This document shows positions 1-8,869 of a DNA stretch of 31,929 bases, piece after piece (position 1 is the first letter of the stretch; each line of letters begins with the position of its first letter). The stretch is from positions 1-31,929 of the IMG/VR virus record IMGVR_UViG_3300032288_004831. One strand, written 5' to 3'. The DNA is from a virus. The notes beneath the pieces were generated by a model, which saw only the letters and a program-made list of their open reading frames with translations, was not told the origin of the DNA and ran no database searches. Position numbers and translations under genes: made by a program.

Positions 1-123
1 GAAAGACGGAAGAATTATTATTGACCCGAAGTGTAAAAGACTGATTCAAGATTTTGAAAAAGTTGTTTGGGATGGACAGGATTTAGATAAAAGAAGTGAC
101 GCATCATTGACCCACATTTCAGA
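1..123. repeat. Terminal redundancy, left copy (identical to 31807-31929)
   Basis: The first 123 bases are repeated without a difference as the last 123 bases of the window. The large terminase reading frame is open across the join in the same phase, so the two ends are one locus read twice. This is what a circular assembly or a circularly permuted headful genome looks like. It may reflect assembler overlap length and not a physical terminal repeat. Confidence 0.95.
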
Positions 124-196
124 TGCCTTGGGGTATTGGTGTTGGTCACTTGATAATATGGTTTACAGGACTCCGACTGCAATCAAATTAACGTGA
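2..196 (+). CDS. terL: Terminase large subunit, C-terminal 64 residues (continues from 31929)
   Basis: This is the 3' end of the large terminase gene that begins at 30734. The frame is open from base 2 to the TGA at 194-196. Joined across the 123-base overlap (30734-31806 plus 1-196) the protein is 422 residues. The tail contains RSDASLTHISDALGYWCW, a typical end of terminase nuclease domains with a conserved Asp in the SDALGY stretch. The gene ends 8 bases before the portal start codon, so terminase and portal are probably co-transcribed. It looks partial only because of where the circle was opened. Confidence 0.9.
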   Translation, partial: KDGRIIIDPKCKRLIQDFEKVVWDGQDLDKRSDASLTHISDALGYWCWSLDNMVYRTPTAIKLT

Positions 197-204
197 GGAA
201 AAAT

Positions 205-1731
205 ATGCTTAATGAACAAGACTGCCAAAATCTTTTGAGTGAGATTGAATTGAAAGAAAACCAAGAACGAAAACGGGCTTGCTATGATTCTTTTCAAATA
301 TATGAAGGGAACCTTAGGTATTATGTGCAAGAAAAAATGAAAGAAATGTACCCAGAAACATATGGAATGTTTCAAATTTCTGATTATTCTTGTTTGAAAA
401 AGATTGTTGATAAGAAGTCAAAGTCATACAAAGAAAACCCAATTAGAAAATTAGACACTCCTGAGGAAACAAAACTATATCAAGACCTAGTTAAAAAATT
501 CGGTCTAAATAAAGGCATGAAAAAATTTGACCAGTATTTTAATCAACATAAATACTGCTTAATGGCTATATTCTATGAAAGAGAAAAAGAAATATCTGGT
601 AAAGTCGAAGAAAAGTGGAAATTTATCCCATTGGCTCCATACGAGTTCGACATTGTTTTAGATGAAATGGGAAACCTTGAAACAGTCATTCTTTCCTACC
701 CTGATGAGCAAGTTGTTAGTGGACCGACAACAGATAGAATTGACACAACCATTGCAGGTGCAATTCAAGACGCAAATCTTGATGTAAAAACCTACGCAAT
801 ATGGACAAAGACACAACACATTATTTATCAGGGTTCTAAAAAGTCTGATGGTTCAATGAAATTTAATAAAATTGTTAATGGTTCAAACATTAATGATGTA
901 AACCCTTACGGAGTAATTCCATTTGTATATGTTCCAGAAGATTATTCTGCTGATTATCCTGTTAACTCTCCATTGGCTTACCAGACAACAGAATTAAATT
1001 CTGAAATGTCGACTTATTACACATCTGGTTCACTCCAGATTGGAACACTTGTTTTAAAATACCCAAGTTCACAAGCAATTGAAGCTGTTTCAAATGGTTT
1101 GTTTACTGGAATGAAGCTTCCACAATCCGAAAACCCTGATGCACCTGAAACGACTGCAGAATTTATTGCACCTAGTCCAAACATGAGTGGTCACAGAGAA
1201 GCAATCATTACTCATATGCAGGCAATTCTTGACGAGCAAGGCATTAATTCAAATCAAATCATTCAACCAAATGAAAAATTTTCTTCAGGTTTTGACAGGT
1301 TGCTAGCTAGTGCAGACATTCAGGACATTATTTCCGACAATCAACAGAATGTTTATCATGCAGTTGAAATGAAGATTTATAACATTATTAAGGCGATTTA
1401 TAAAAACTTCATAAAGAAAGAAATTTATAAGTCTGAAGAAATTTCCATATATTACACGAAACCAAGAATTATGATTTCTGACACGGAAAAATTGGCAAAT
1501 ATTGAAAAAATGGACCAACTTGGCTTGGTTGCGCCATGGGAAAAGTTTATGCTGATGGACCCGAACCTTTCAGAGGAAGACGCAAAAGTAAAATACTTTG
1601 AGGTTCAAAACTTCAAAATGAAAAACGCTTCGGACTTGGCTGACATATTAAGCGAAGATGAAGTGACTAATTCGGAGTCAACTACGGAAAAGTCAGAAGA
1701 ATCTGAAGACATAATGGAAGAGGAAGCTTAA
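205..1731 (+). CDS. Portal protein
   Basis: About 508 residues, directly after terL and before the head genes, which is the standard place for the portal. The portal dodecamer forms the DNA entry channel at one capsid vertex and docks the terminase. The protein is hydrophilic, with an N-terminal helical part, a central beta-rich part (about residues 130-240) and a long helical C-terminal part ending in an acidic tail rich in Glu and Ser. No membrane segment or signal is visible. I chose ATG at 205 because GAGGA at 196-200 lies at good spacing; a GTG at 193 in the same frame overlaps that site and the terL stop. Family assignment is by position, size and general resemblance to siphovirus portals, since portals are poorly conserved. 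Confidence 0.82.
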   Translation: MLNEQDCQNLLSEIELKENQERKRACYDSFQIYEGNLRYYVQEKMKEMYPETYGMFQISDYSCLKKIVDKKSKSYKENPIRKLDTPEETKLYQDLVKKFGLNKGMKKFDQYFNQHKYCLMAIFYEREKEISGKVEEKWKFIPLAPYEFDIVLDEMGNLETVILSYPDEQVVSGPTTDRIDTTIAGAIQDANLDVKTYAIWTKTQHIIYQGSKKSDGSMKFNKIVNGSNINDVNPYGVIPFVYVPEDYSADYPVNSPLAYQTTELNSEMSTYYTSGSLQIGTLVLKYPSSQAIEAVSNGLFTGMKLPQSENPDAPETTAEFIAPSPNMSGHREAIITHMQAILDEQGINSNQIIQPNEKFSSGFDRLLASADIQDIISDNQQNVYHAVEMKIYNIIKAIYKNFIKKEIYKSEEISIYYTKPRIMISDTEKLANIEKMDQLGLVAPWEKFMLMDPNLSEEDAKVKYFEVQNFKMKNASDLADILSEDEVTNSESTTEKSEESEDIMEEEA

Positions 1732-2190
1732 ATGACTGCGCCAAGCAAATTTTTCTATGAATTAAAGCCTGAAGGCATTGATGAACTCACCAAAAAAGAG
1801 AGAGAAGAATTACTTGACGCAGTTGGTGAATATTTAAAGTTTACCATTCTAGATTTTGTTGGACAGTCAGAATCTCCAGTAAATAGGTCACCAAACTTTA
1901 AAGAAAAGAAAAATGGAGACCCTTCAATTCTTGACGATAATGGCGACTTGCTTGACTCGCTTGATTTTAAAGTAAGTCGTGATGCTAAAAAATTATCAAT
2001 TGGGTTCTTCGATAAACTAGAGGCGGCAAAGGCATTTGGTCATGCCTCAAGAATGGAAGGTCACCCATGGCTTGAAAACAAAGTTCCAAGAAGGCAAATC
2101 ATTCCATTTGAAGATCAAGTTTTTAAAAAAGAAATTCGTGATGGTATTGATGAGATTGTTCAGGAGTTTTTAGATGCCAATAAAGATTAA
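1732..2190 (+). CDS. HK97 gp10/Mu gpG-like head-tail completion protein, copy 1
   Basis: 152 residues, starting immediately after the portal stop. It shows features of the virion-morphogenesis or gp10-like family: an early SPV motif, a central stretch ending LLDSLDF, then an alternating hydrophobic strand (KLSIGFF), an Ala-containing turn and PRRQIIPFE. In known phages such proteins act at head-tail joining or tail completion. The next gene carries the same motif order (SPV, SLRF, KLFIEF, PKRKLLPV), so the two look like diverged tandem paralogues. Its 3' end overlaps the start of that gene by 17 bases. Placement before the scaffold and capsid genes is earlier than usual for this family. Confidence 0.55.
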   Translation: MTAPSKFFYELKPEGIDELTKKEREELLDAVGEYLKFTILDFVGQSESPVNRSPNFKEKKNGDPSILDDNGDLLDSLDFKVSRDAKKLSIGFFDKLEAAKAFGHASRMEGHPWLENKVPRRQIIPFEDQVFKKEIRDGIDEIVQEFLDANKD

Positions 2191-2635
2191 AACTGATTTA
2201 AAAAAACTAAAAAACTATACCAAAGAAGTGAAAGAGAAGTTTCACGAGGAGCTTAACTCTGGTGCGGCAGGTTATGAATTAATCAGAACACTTCAGGACA
2301 TTATTAAAAAGGGTATTTCTCCAGTAGATGGTGAAGGGCGTTTCCAAAAATATTCAGAATCATACCGCAATGCAATTAAAAGTGGTCGTTACCCAAGTAA
2401 AAAAGTGTCACCAGTCAACATGACATTATCAGGTGAAATGCTTGGCTCGCTTCGATTTGTAAAAAAGAATGATAAGTTATTTATTGAGTTTGAAGACGAA
2501 AAAGCATATTGGCATCAAAACGGAAAAGGCAGGCTTCCAAAAAGAAAATTGCTTCCAGTCAGTAGGTTTGATAGTTTCAATAAAAGAATAACCCAATTAT
2601 TAATTAAAGCATTGAAGACCGCATTAAAAAAGTAA
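2174..2635 (+). CDS. HK97 gp10/Mu gpG-like head-tail completion protein, copy 2
   Basis: 153 residues, basic. The start ATG at 2174 lies inside the preceding gene and is served by AGGAG at 2162-2166. The middle reads SGEMLGSLRF, followed by KLFIEFEDEKAYWHQNGKG and RLPKRKLLPV. This is characteristic of phage virion-morphogenesis (gpG-like) proteins, in which a short strand, an aromatic-His turn and a PxRxxLP motif occur in order. It is the better family match of the tandem pair. It probably acts in the head-tail interface; a direct role is inferred from family and position only. Confidence 0.6.
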   Translation: MPIKIKTDLKKLKNYTKEVKEKFHEELNSGAAGYELIRTLQDIIKKGISPVDGEGRFQKYSESYRNAIKSGRYPSKKVSPVNMTLSGEMLGSLRFVKKNDKLFIEFEDEKAYWHQNGKGRLPKRKLLPVSRFDSFNKRITQLLIKALKTALKK

Positions 2636-2678
2636 TTGATTTCCTGCTAGTTGGGAATCTAAAATAGGAGATAGAAAA

Positions 2679-3266
2679 ATGTCAGAAGAAGTTTTGACTA
2701 CCAAACCCGAAGGGGAACCGAAAACAGTTGATTATGAAGCTGAGTTTAAAAGACTCAAAGCAACAAATGAAAGACTGCTTGAGGAATCAAAGAAAAATAA
2801 AGAAAAATATAGAACAGTTGAGTCCGAGCTAGAAAGAATTAGCGAAGAATCTACTGGGAAAGAAAAGGACGTTAACAAGATTCTATCTGAAAAAGAAAAG
2901 AAACTTGAGAAAATTGCTAATGAAAACAAAAAACTTAAGGCAGAAACTTTAAATTCAAGAATCAGGGCTTCAGTTTCTCGATTTGCTGAAGACGTAGTTG
3001 ATATTGATGACTTATTGAATCAGCCAAAGTTTAGTGATATTCTGAAGCGAGGCATTGACGTTGATGAGCTTTCAGTTGATGATGATGTTATCAAAGAATA
3101 TGTGGAAACAGTTTTAAAAGCTAAACCACATTTCAGAAAACAGGCTGAAGCAACTACTATGATGACTAAAAAACCTGGGTTCTCGACTTCAAATAATAAA
3201 TCTGTCGAGCAAATGACAGCAAAAGAACTAGAAGAATTGGCGTACCAATTATACGGAAAAAAATAA
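2679..3266 (+). CDS. Scaffolding protein (coiled coil)
   Basis: 195 residues, very rich in Glu and Lys. It has a long predicted coiled coil at about residues 20-95, an acidic middle (VDIDDLLNQ, IDVDELSVDDD) and a short C-terminal segment ending near the capsid gene. This composition, and its position immediately before the major capsid gene, is typical of internal scaffolds (DUF4355/GPO-like) that guide procapsid assembly and then leave or are degraded. AGGAG at 2666-2670 precedes the ATG. The 43-base gap upstream contains a weak inverted repeat (2638-2644 with 2653-2659). No protease motif is seen, so it is probably not a fused maturation protease. Confidence 0.75.
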   Translation: MSEEVLTTKPEGEPKTVDYEAEFKRLKATNERLLEESKKNKEKYRTVESELERISEESTGKEKDVNKILSEKEKKLEKIANENKKLKAETLNSRIRASVSRFAEDVVDIDDLLNQPKFSDILKRGIDVDELSVDDDVIKEYVETVLKAKPHFRKQAEATTMMTKKPGFSTSNNKSVEQMTAKELEELAYQLYGKK

Positions 3267-3275
3267 GGAGTATCT

Positions 3276-4124
3276 ATGACAGTTATTGCTAATACACAAA
3301 TGGCACCAACAAAGATGGATTTGATTGTTGCTATGGCACAAAGAGAACTTAAAGCAAATGCACAACTCGCAGGATTTTTCAGCGACAAGTCACAATTTGC
3401 TATCAAAGGCTCAAAAAGCATTTCATTTCCAAAATTGAGTTCATTTTCAGCACTTGATCGTGCTTCAGGCGTTGCAGGGACAGAACAAGTTGTAACAGCT
3501 TCTGTTGATCAGCTTTTGCTTGATAAAAATAAGCAAGTTCTTTGGGTTATTGACCCTTCTGATGAAATTCAGTCAACTTTAAATTGGGAACTTGAGACAG
3601 TAAAACTTGCCTCATCGGCGCACGGCAGACAATTTGATAGCGACCTAGTTGCGGCTGCTATGACTGCACGTACTGAAGTTTCTGTTTCTGGAAACATCAC
3701 TCGTGACCTAGTTTTAGAAATGATTGAATATCTTTCAAAAAACTTCGCTAATAAAAACCAAATTGCACTTTTCATTTCACCTGCTCAAAAAACTGCAATG
3801 CTTAAAATTTCAGAATTTACGCAAGCACAAATTTTTGGAAATGCTGTTATTCCTTCTGGCACAATCGGTTCAGTTTACGGCGTGCCAGTCGTTGAAGCTC
3901 CAATTCTTTCTGATGCTCAATTCTTCATGGCTGACAAAGATGGTCTAGCCTATGGACTACAAAAGGTTCCTGCCTATGATGAGCAAAAAGCAATAGAATA
4001 TGGTGCAGGGGCTATGAAGAGAACCCTTGATCAACTTTACGGTGTGAAGGCTCTCCAAATTGCCCAAGGTACTGCGGCGGCAGGTAAATCTGCGCTTATC
4101 ATCGGTTATAATGACGGGGTATAA
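3276..4124 (+). CDS. Major capsid protein (HK97 fold expected)
   Basis: 282 residues, well folded in composition, rich in Ala, Ser and Gln and low in Cys. It sits straight after the scaffold gene, with a strong AAGGAG site that overlaps the scaffold stop. The N-terminal arm, followed by FPKLSSFSALDRASG, then a long helix region around residues 105-125 (spine-helix-like) and a beta-rich end, fits the P22/HK97-type coat proteins of siphoviruses. The strong ribosome binding site fits a protein made in hundreds of copies. The final TAA shares its last A with the next ATG. Confidence 0.82.
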   Translation: MTVIANTQMAPTKMDLIVAMAQRELKANAQLAGFFSDKSQFAIKGSKSISFPKLSSFSALDRASGVAGTEQVVTASVDQLLLDKNKQVLWVIDPSDEIQSTLNWELETVKLASSAHGRQFDSDLVAAAMTARTEVSVSGNITRDLVLEMIEYLSKNFANKNQIALFISPAQKTAMLKISEFTQAQIFGNAVIPSGTIGSVYGVPVVEAPILSDAQFFMADKDGLAYGLQKVPAYDEQKAIEYGAGAMKRTLDQLYGVKALQIAQGTAAAGKSALIIGYNDGV

Positions 4125-4354
4125 TGTCTCGTTTAAGATCGGCTGATATTTCACCTGATTTTATCACTGCCTCTTCTCCTAGTGAGTTGAGGCAGTTGTT
4201 ATTTTTAAATCAACAAGCACTAGGTGGAGAAGTCAAATACATTTCAATTGAATTTGATGGGAAAAACTGGGTCGCTTGGTTTTTTAACCACATTGATGGA
4301 ATGGCTTTAACCGAGTCATTAATGAACCAAAAGAAAAAAAGCTCTAAAAAATAG
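4124..4354 (+). CDS. Small protein after the capsid gene, unknown function
   Basis: 76 residues, starting in a TAATG overlap with the major capsid stop, which suggests translational coupling. The sequence has a mixed alpha/beta look (a strand around VKYISIEFDGKNWVAWFF) and ends in a lysine-rich tail (QKKKSSKK). The position would fit a capsid accessory or head-completion factor, but no family is recognised. A basic tail might contact DNA or the negatively charged capsid interior; this is speculation from composition. Confidence 0.55.
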   Translation: MSRLRSADISPDFITASSPSELRQLLFLNQQALGGEVKYISIEFDGKNWVAWFFNHIDGMALTESLMNQKKKSSKK

Positions 4355-4362
4355 GGAGCAAT

Positions 4363-4617
4363 ATGAAGTCAAATATTGACGAGCGCAAATATGACTCATA
4401 TCGTGATGCGTCTAATGACAAATCTAAAGTCGCAGTTACACTTGAAGGCGACACTGGTTTACTTCAGGGAATAACCTACGACGATATTCAGGCAGAATTT
4501 CCAAGCTCAACAATCACCAATTATAAATATTATTCAAGTTCTGTTTTGGTTGCTACAATTGAAGTGACTTTTACAGATAGTGCTCACTCTGATGTTTTAA
4601 GGGCGAGAAGAATATGA
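4363..4617 (+). CDS. Small virion-region protein, unknown
   Basis: 84 residues, with GGAG at 4354-4357 before the ATG. It begins with a charged segment (SNIDERKYDSYRD) and then alternates polar and hydrophobic residues as in a small beta-rich domain (SSVLVATIEVTFTD). Its stop overlaps the next start (ATGA), so it belongs to the same translational unit as the two following genes leading into the long fibre. Short proteins like this sit upstream of fibre genes in other siphoviruses, but I cannot name a function. Confidence 0.5.
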   Translation: MKSNIDERKYDSYRDASNDKSKVAVTLEGDTGLLQGITYDDIQAEFPSSTITNYKYYSSSVLVATIEVTFTDSAHSDVLRARRI

Positions 4618-4811
4618 GTGTTGTTTTTAATCCATTCACAGGAACTTTTGACTTCACTGGTTCGGGCGGTGGCGGTTCAACACTCACAAAAAAAGATGTA
4701 ATAAAATCAATTCTAGTTGAATCTAATCAATCATTGACGCTTCCGATAGCTTCAATTCTTTTTGATGAAGATTCAATTTTGTACAATGATGATGACCAAG
4801 GGATCGCATGA
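4614..4811 (+). CDS. Short glycine-rich protein preceding the long fibre
   Basis: 65 residues, coupled by ATGA overlaps on both sides. The start MSVVFNPFTGTFDFTGS is followed by a Gly run, then a lysine-containing helix and an acidic end (LYNDDDQGIA). The N-terminal FNPFTGxFDFTG pattern is one I associate with the first part of phage fibre or neck-appendage proteins. Its tight coupling to the 1085-residue fibre suggests an adaptor or collar peptide for that fibre. Alternatively it was once the N-terminus of a single fibre gene. Confidence 0.5.
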   Translation: MSVVFNPFTGTFDFTGSGGGGSTLTKKDVIKSILVESNQSLTLPIASILFDEDSILYNDDDQGIA

Positions 4812-7800
4812 ACAACCCACACATAGTCAGAAAAACCACTTCACCAACATCAGCACCGCCTGAAACAGGGATTCATTGGATCAACACAGCAACCAATGAA
4901 GAGTTTTTTTCGATTGGCACAGTAAGTGTTTCTGATTGGATTCGTCGTGGTTTATCAAGCTCTGCTGATTCACTTGTCACAACTGCATATAACCAAACAG
5001 GTGCGACAATTCCTGCGTTCAGTGTTGTTTATATCAATGGCGCACAAGGTTCACTTCCTACAATTACACTTGCGCAAGCTAACTCGGAAACAACCTCGTC
5101 AAAAACTTACGGCATTACTGCAACATCAGTCACAAATAACAATCAAGTGACAATTGTTTCAATGGGTTTATTGGCAAACGTAAACACAAGCGGATTTGTT
5201 GATGGTGATGCTTTATGGCTTTCACCAAGTGTTGCAGGTGGAGTGACTACAACCAAGCCAACTGCGCCAAATCATGCCGTGTTTATCGGTTTTGTAACTA
5301 GGTCGCACCCAACACTCGGGCGCGTGGAAGTAAAAGTCCAGAATGGCTACGAATTGAACGAATTGCACAATGTGTTAATCAATGGTGTAGCAAACAGACA
5401 ACCATTAGTTTATGATTCTGCAACATCATTGTGGAAAAACTCAAGCTTAACTAAATCCGATGTTGGCTTGAATAATGTGGATAATACTAGCGATGCTAGC
5501 AAACCTGTTTCAACTGCGACCCAATCAGCTATTGATGGGAAGCAAGATTTGATTTCTGGTGGAGCATCAACAATCACTACCACTGACCTTACACCATCAA
5601 AAGTTCTAGTTTCAGATATATCAGGAAAAGTCGCTGTTTCACCTGCAAACGCAACAAGCTTGGCTTTTCTTGACGCTACATCAAGCATACAAACACAATT
5701 AGATGCAAAAGCACTTGAGTCACAGGTAATAAAAAAAGATGGTTCTGTTTCTTTTACTGCAAACCAATCAATGGGAAATCACAGAATAACTGATGTGACT
5801 GACCCTTCAAATGCTCAAGATGTTGCAACAAAATCATTTGTTGAAAATTTAGTTTCTGGCTTAGACTGGAAACAAGCCGTTCATGCCGCATCAATTGGAA
5901 ATGTAAACATTGCATCAGCACCTGCTTCGATTGATTCACACACACTAGACCCTCTTCAAAGAGTTCTTTTAAAAGATCAATCTACACCATCACAAAATGG
6001 TATTTATGTTTTTAATGGTGCAGGTAACGCCCTTACAAGGTCAAGTGATGCTGACACATGGGACGAATTAGTCGGCGCAGTTGTTTATGTTGAACAAGGC
6101 ACAACAAACCAAGGTGCTAAATTTAATGCTACTATTGTGAGTGGTGGAACATTAGGCGTTACACCTGTGACTTTTACAGTATTTTCAACTGCAAGTTCAC
6201 TCACTGGTGTTGGAACAACAGGGTACAATGCCTATTGGAATGGTTCAGCAAATATTTCTTCAGAGCAATATGTAAACCAATCTCGTGGTGGGTTTGGAAC
6301 TGACACGACTGCGTTCAATGGATATGTAAAAGCAACCTCGGGAGTGTTTACAGCTTCAACATTGACAAGCGGTGATGTTTCAAACTCATCAAGTGTGACA
6401 GGTGCGAGTGTTACAAATGCACTAAATACTTTGGACACAGGAAAAGTCAGCAAGTCAGGCGACACAATGACCGCAGGACTTACAATAAATTCTGCAGGAA
6501 ATTCAAATTATCTTTATAGCGGTGGCTCACAATTAAACACAACAAATCCTGCCAATTATGCAGGTTATTTTAATAATAGTTTCGGTGTTACCAATGGTGA
6601 AAATTTTACCGATGGAACAGCGACCTATTTTTCACTTGGGAATGATAATGCTCTAACAGGAGCTTATTCTCGTGTTGTTTTGTATAACGATAAAATAAAA
6701 ATGTTCTACAATGATGGCATCACAACAATGCCAATTCTACCAACTGCCAATGATGAAGTGGTTGTAAAAAAATATGTTGATGACACATTTTTACCACTTG
6801 CAGGTGGCACATTAACTGACAACCTTATTTTTCAGACTGGAATTTTCACAGAAAAATCGACTCACAATAGATTCGGAATAACTCACGAAAACACAGTTGA
6901 CCCAAACACTTATTCTTCACTAACAACAAACGAAATAACTTTTAATACTGTTGTGGGTTTAGATGCAAAAAGTGTCACGGCGACTGCGTACAACATTCAA
7001 GTTCAAAATGACACTGATGCAAGTGGAATTTTTAGAACCACAGTTGAACCTGCACGAATCAGAATTTATAATGCAGTAAGTGGTATAGGAACAATTCCAA
7101 CAACACCAATCGATCCCGAAGAGGTGACAACTAAATTCTACACCGATGCGACTTTTGCAAAACTTTCAGGTGCAACTTTCACAGGTTCAGTTTCTGCTAC
7201 TAATTTAAGTGGAACAAACACTGGTGATGAAACTGCTACGACAATCAAAACAAAGCTTGGTGCATCATCAGCTTCGAATGATGGCTACTTATCCCAAACT
7301 GATTGGTCTACTTTCAATAACAAAGAGCCACTTCACTTTATTCCTGCACTAGATGGAACAGAAACATTTAGGGGTTATTTAACTCAAAACAATTCAACCA
7401 CTATCACAGCGCAGAACATTGCGGCTATTGCGGCAAACGGAACCGCTACCGCTAGAGCGGTGGCATCAACCAACATGCAAACCAAACAAGTAAGAGCGGC
7501 TTACGCTGTTTCTACACCTGCGGCAAACGGGCTTTGTGGGTTAAGAGCGACACAACTTCTTTGGTCTATTGGGTCGGGCTTTAAGTTCCACACAACTTTT
7601 GCTTATACCGATTCAGCTTATAATGCAGGAGCATTGCAATATTATGGTCTTCATTCTGTTGCGGGAGGACAAAACATTTCAACAACTATTTCAGTTTCAT
7701 CACTCACAAATATTATTGCAATTGGCTCTGATTCAGGTGACACAGCTTTGTCAATTTTTCATAATGATGCGACTGGCACGGCAACAAAGATTACACTTAA

Positions 7801-8065
7801 TGCGACTGACTTTCCTGCAAACAGAACAGCCGGTGCGGCATCAACTGATATTTTCTCAATTGAATTTTATAATGCACTTGGTTCTTCAGAAGTTAAATAT
7901 CGTGTTGTAAACCTCACGACTCAGGTTACAGCCCAAGGAACTTTAACAACAGATTTGCCATTATCATCACAGCTTTTAACTTTTCAATTGGTGAGAACTT
8001 CGGGTTTATCATCGAACGCTTGTTCTATGGATTTCACAAAAGCAGGAATTTGGTCAATAAACTAA
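4808..8065 (+). CDS. Long modular fibre or appendage protein
   Basis: 1085 residues and dominated by Ser, Thr, Asn, Gly and Ala, as in trimeric fibres. Modules seen in order: an N-terminal part with an NxxGATIPAFSVVYINGAQG-type domain (about 65-180); a shaft repeat SDVGLNNVDNTSDASKPVS (about 215-250); a DWKQAVHAASIGNV domain with the LLKDQSTPSQNGIYVFNG motif (about 350-455), widespread in phage fibres; a second shaft with GDVSNSSSVTGASVTNAL; the SGTNTGDETATTIKTKLG shaft (about 805-840); and a C-terminal beta-rich head (about 860-1085) likely to bind receptor. It lies between capsid and connector genes instead of after the tail genes, so it could be a head or neck fibre. No intramolecular chaperone signature was recognised. 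Confidence 0.75.
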   Translation: MNNPHIVRKTTSPTSAPPETGIHWINTATNEEFFSIGTVSVSDWIRRGLSSSADSLVTTAYNQTGATIPAFSVVYINGAQGSLPTITLAQANSETTSSKTYGITATSVTNNNQVTIVSMGLLANVNTSGFVDGDALWLSPSVAGGVTTTKPTAPNHAVFIGFVTRSHPTLGRVEVKVQNGYELNELHNVLINGVANRQPLVYDSATSLWKNSSLTKSDVGLNNVDNTSDASKPVSTATQSAIDGKQDLISGGASTITTTDLTPSKVLVSDISGKVAVSPANATSLAFLDATSSIQTQLDAKALESQVIKKDGSVSFTANQSMGNHRITDVTDPSNAQDVATKSFVENLVSGLDWKQAVHAASIGNVNIASAPASIDSHTLDPLQRVLLKDQSTPSQNGIYVFNGAGNALTRSSDADTWDELVGAVVYVEQGTTNQGAKFNATIVSGGTLGVTPVTFTVFSTASSLTGVGTTGYNAYWNGSANISSEQYVNQSRGGFGTDTTAFNGYVKATSGVFTASTLTSGDVSNSSSVTGASVTNALNTLDTGKVSKSGDTMTAGLTINSAGNSNYLYSGGSQLNTTNPANYAGYFNNSFGVTNGENFTDGTATYFSLGNDNALTGAYSRVVLYNDKIKMFYNDGITTMPILPTANDEVVVKKYVDDTFLPLAGGTLTDNLIFQTGIFTEKSTHNRFGITHENTVDPNTYSSLTTNEITFNTVVGLDAKSVTATAYNIQVQNDTDASGIFRTTVEPARIRIYNAVSGIGTIPTTPIDPEEVTTKFYTDATFAKLSGATFTGSVSATNLSGTNTGDETATTIKTKLGASSASNDGYLSQTDWSTFNNKEPLHFIPALDGTETFRGYLTQNNSTTITAQNIAAIAANGTATARAVASTNMQTKQVRAAYAVSTPAANGLCGLRATQLLWSIGSGFKFHTTFAYTDSAYNAGALQYYGLHSVAGGQNISTTISVSSLTNIIAIGSDSGDTALSIFHNDATGTATKITLNATDFPANRTAGAASTDIFSIEFYNALGSSEVKYRVVNLTTQVTAQGTLTTDLPLSSQLLTFQLVRTSGLSSNACSMDFTKAGIWSIN

Positions 8066-8074
8066 GGGAGAAAA

Positions 8075-8869
8075 ATGCTTAAAATATTTAAAAACACCAT
8101 AGAATTAACTTTGCTTCTCGAAAATTATATTGCTGAAGGATATGCTGCACCATTCACAACTTCAGATTATTTTTATGTGGGGTATTATAAGCCAATTAAT
8201 TCTTTATACTTAGAATTGACTGCACAAAACCAAGCAAATGACTTGATAATTCAGTATTGGAATGGTTCTTCTTGGGTTAATATTTCAATTGTTGATAAAA
8301 CATTTGGTCTCAAAAAATCAGGATTTATAACTTGGGAAAGAAATATCTCTGACATTAAAGAAAATATGGTCAATGGTCATTCTCTTTATTGGTACAGGGT
8401 CAGCATTTCAACAAACAACATTACAAGTCTGGCATTGAAGGGAATAAACCTAGTTTTTTCTGATGATAATGATTTAAAAGAATCATATCCTGATGTGATG
8501 AGTTATCTTCCAGATGGCGCAACTTCATTCATTTCATATCACCAATCAGCAAGAAACACCATTTTGACCCACATGAGAAACAAGGGAAAGTCAGTTCAAA
8601 ACCTTGGCGTTAACAAAATGCTAGACCAGTTTGACCTTCACCATTATGAGGAAGTCAGGCAAGCTTCAAAATATAAAGCATTGGCATCAATCTTCTATAA
8701 CGAATCAGATAATGTTGATGACAAGTGGTATCAAAAAGCAAAAGACTTCGATAAGCTTTATGGAGATTCAATAAACTTGAATTTTCTTTCCTTAGATTCA
8801 AATGATGATGGAATTGAAGAAAACTACGAAAAGCAAAAAATTCAATACATCAAAATTCAGAGGTTATAA
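8075..8869 (+). CDS. Two-part virion protein, candidate head-tail adaptor
   Basis: 264 residues, with GGGAG just before the ATG. Residues about 1-130 look like a beta-sandwich with YYKPINSLYLELTAQNQAND and WNGSSWV, reminiscent of small adhesion or carbohydrate-binding folds. Residues about 145-264 are helical and charged (RQASKYKALASIFYNESDN, YQKAKDFDKLYGDSI), resembling siphovirus head-tail connector (gp6/adaptor) helices. It lies directly before the tail terminator, where adaptor and stopper genes usually are. I infer an adaptor with an added surface domain; it could instead be a neck or fibre-attachment protein serving the long fibre upstream. Confidence 0.5.
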   Translation: MLKIFKNTIELTLLLENYIAEGYAAPFTTSDYFYVGYYKPINSLYLELTAQNQANDLIIQYWNGSSWVNISIVDKTFGLKKSGFITWERNISDIKENMVNGHSLYWYRVSISTNNITSLALKGINLVFSDDNDLKESYPDVMSYLPDGATSFISYHQSARNTILTHMRNKGKSVQNLGVNKMLDQFDLHHYEEVRQASKYKALASIFYNESDNVDDKWYQKAKDFDKLYGDSINLNFLSLDSNDDGIEENYEKQKIQYIKIQRL

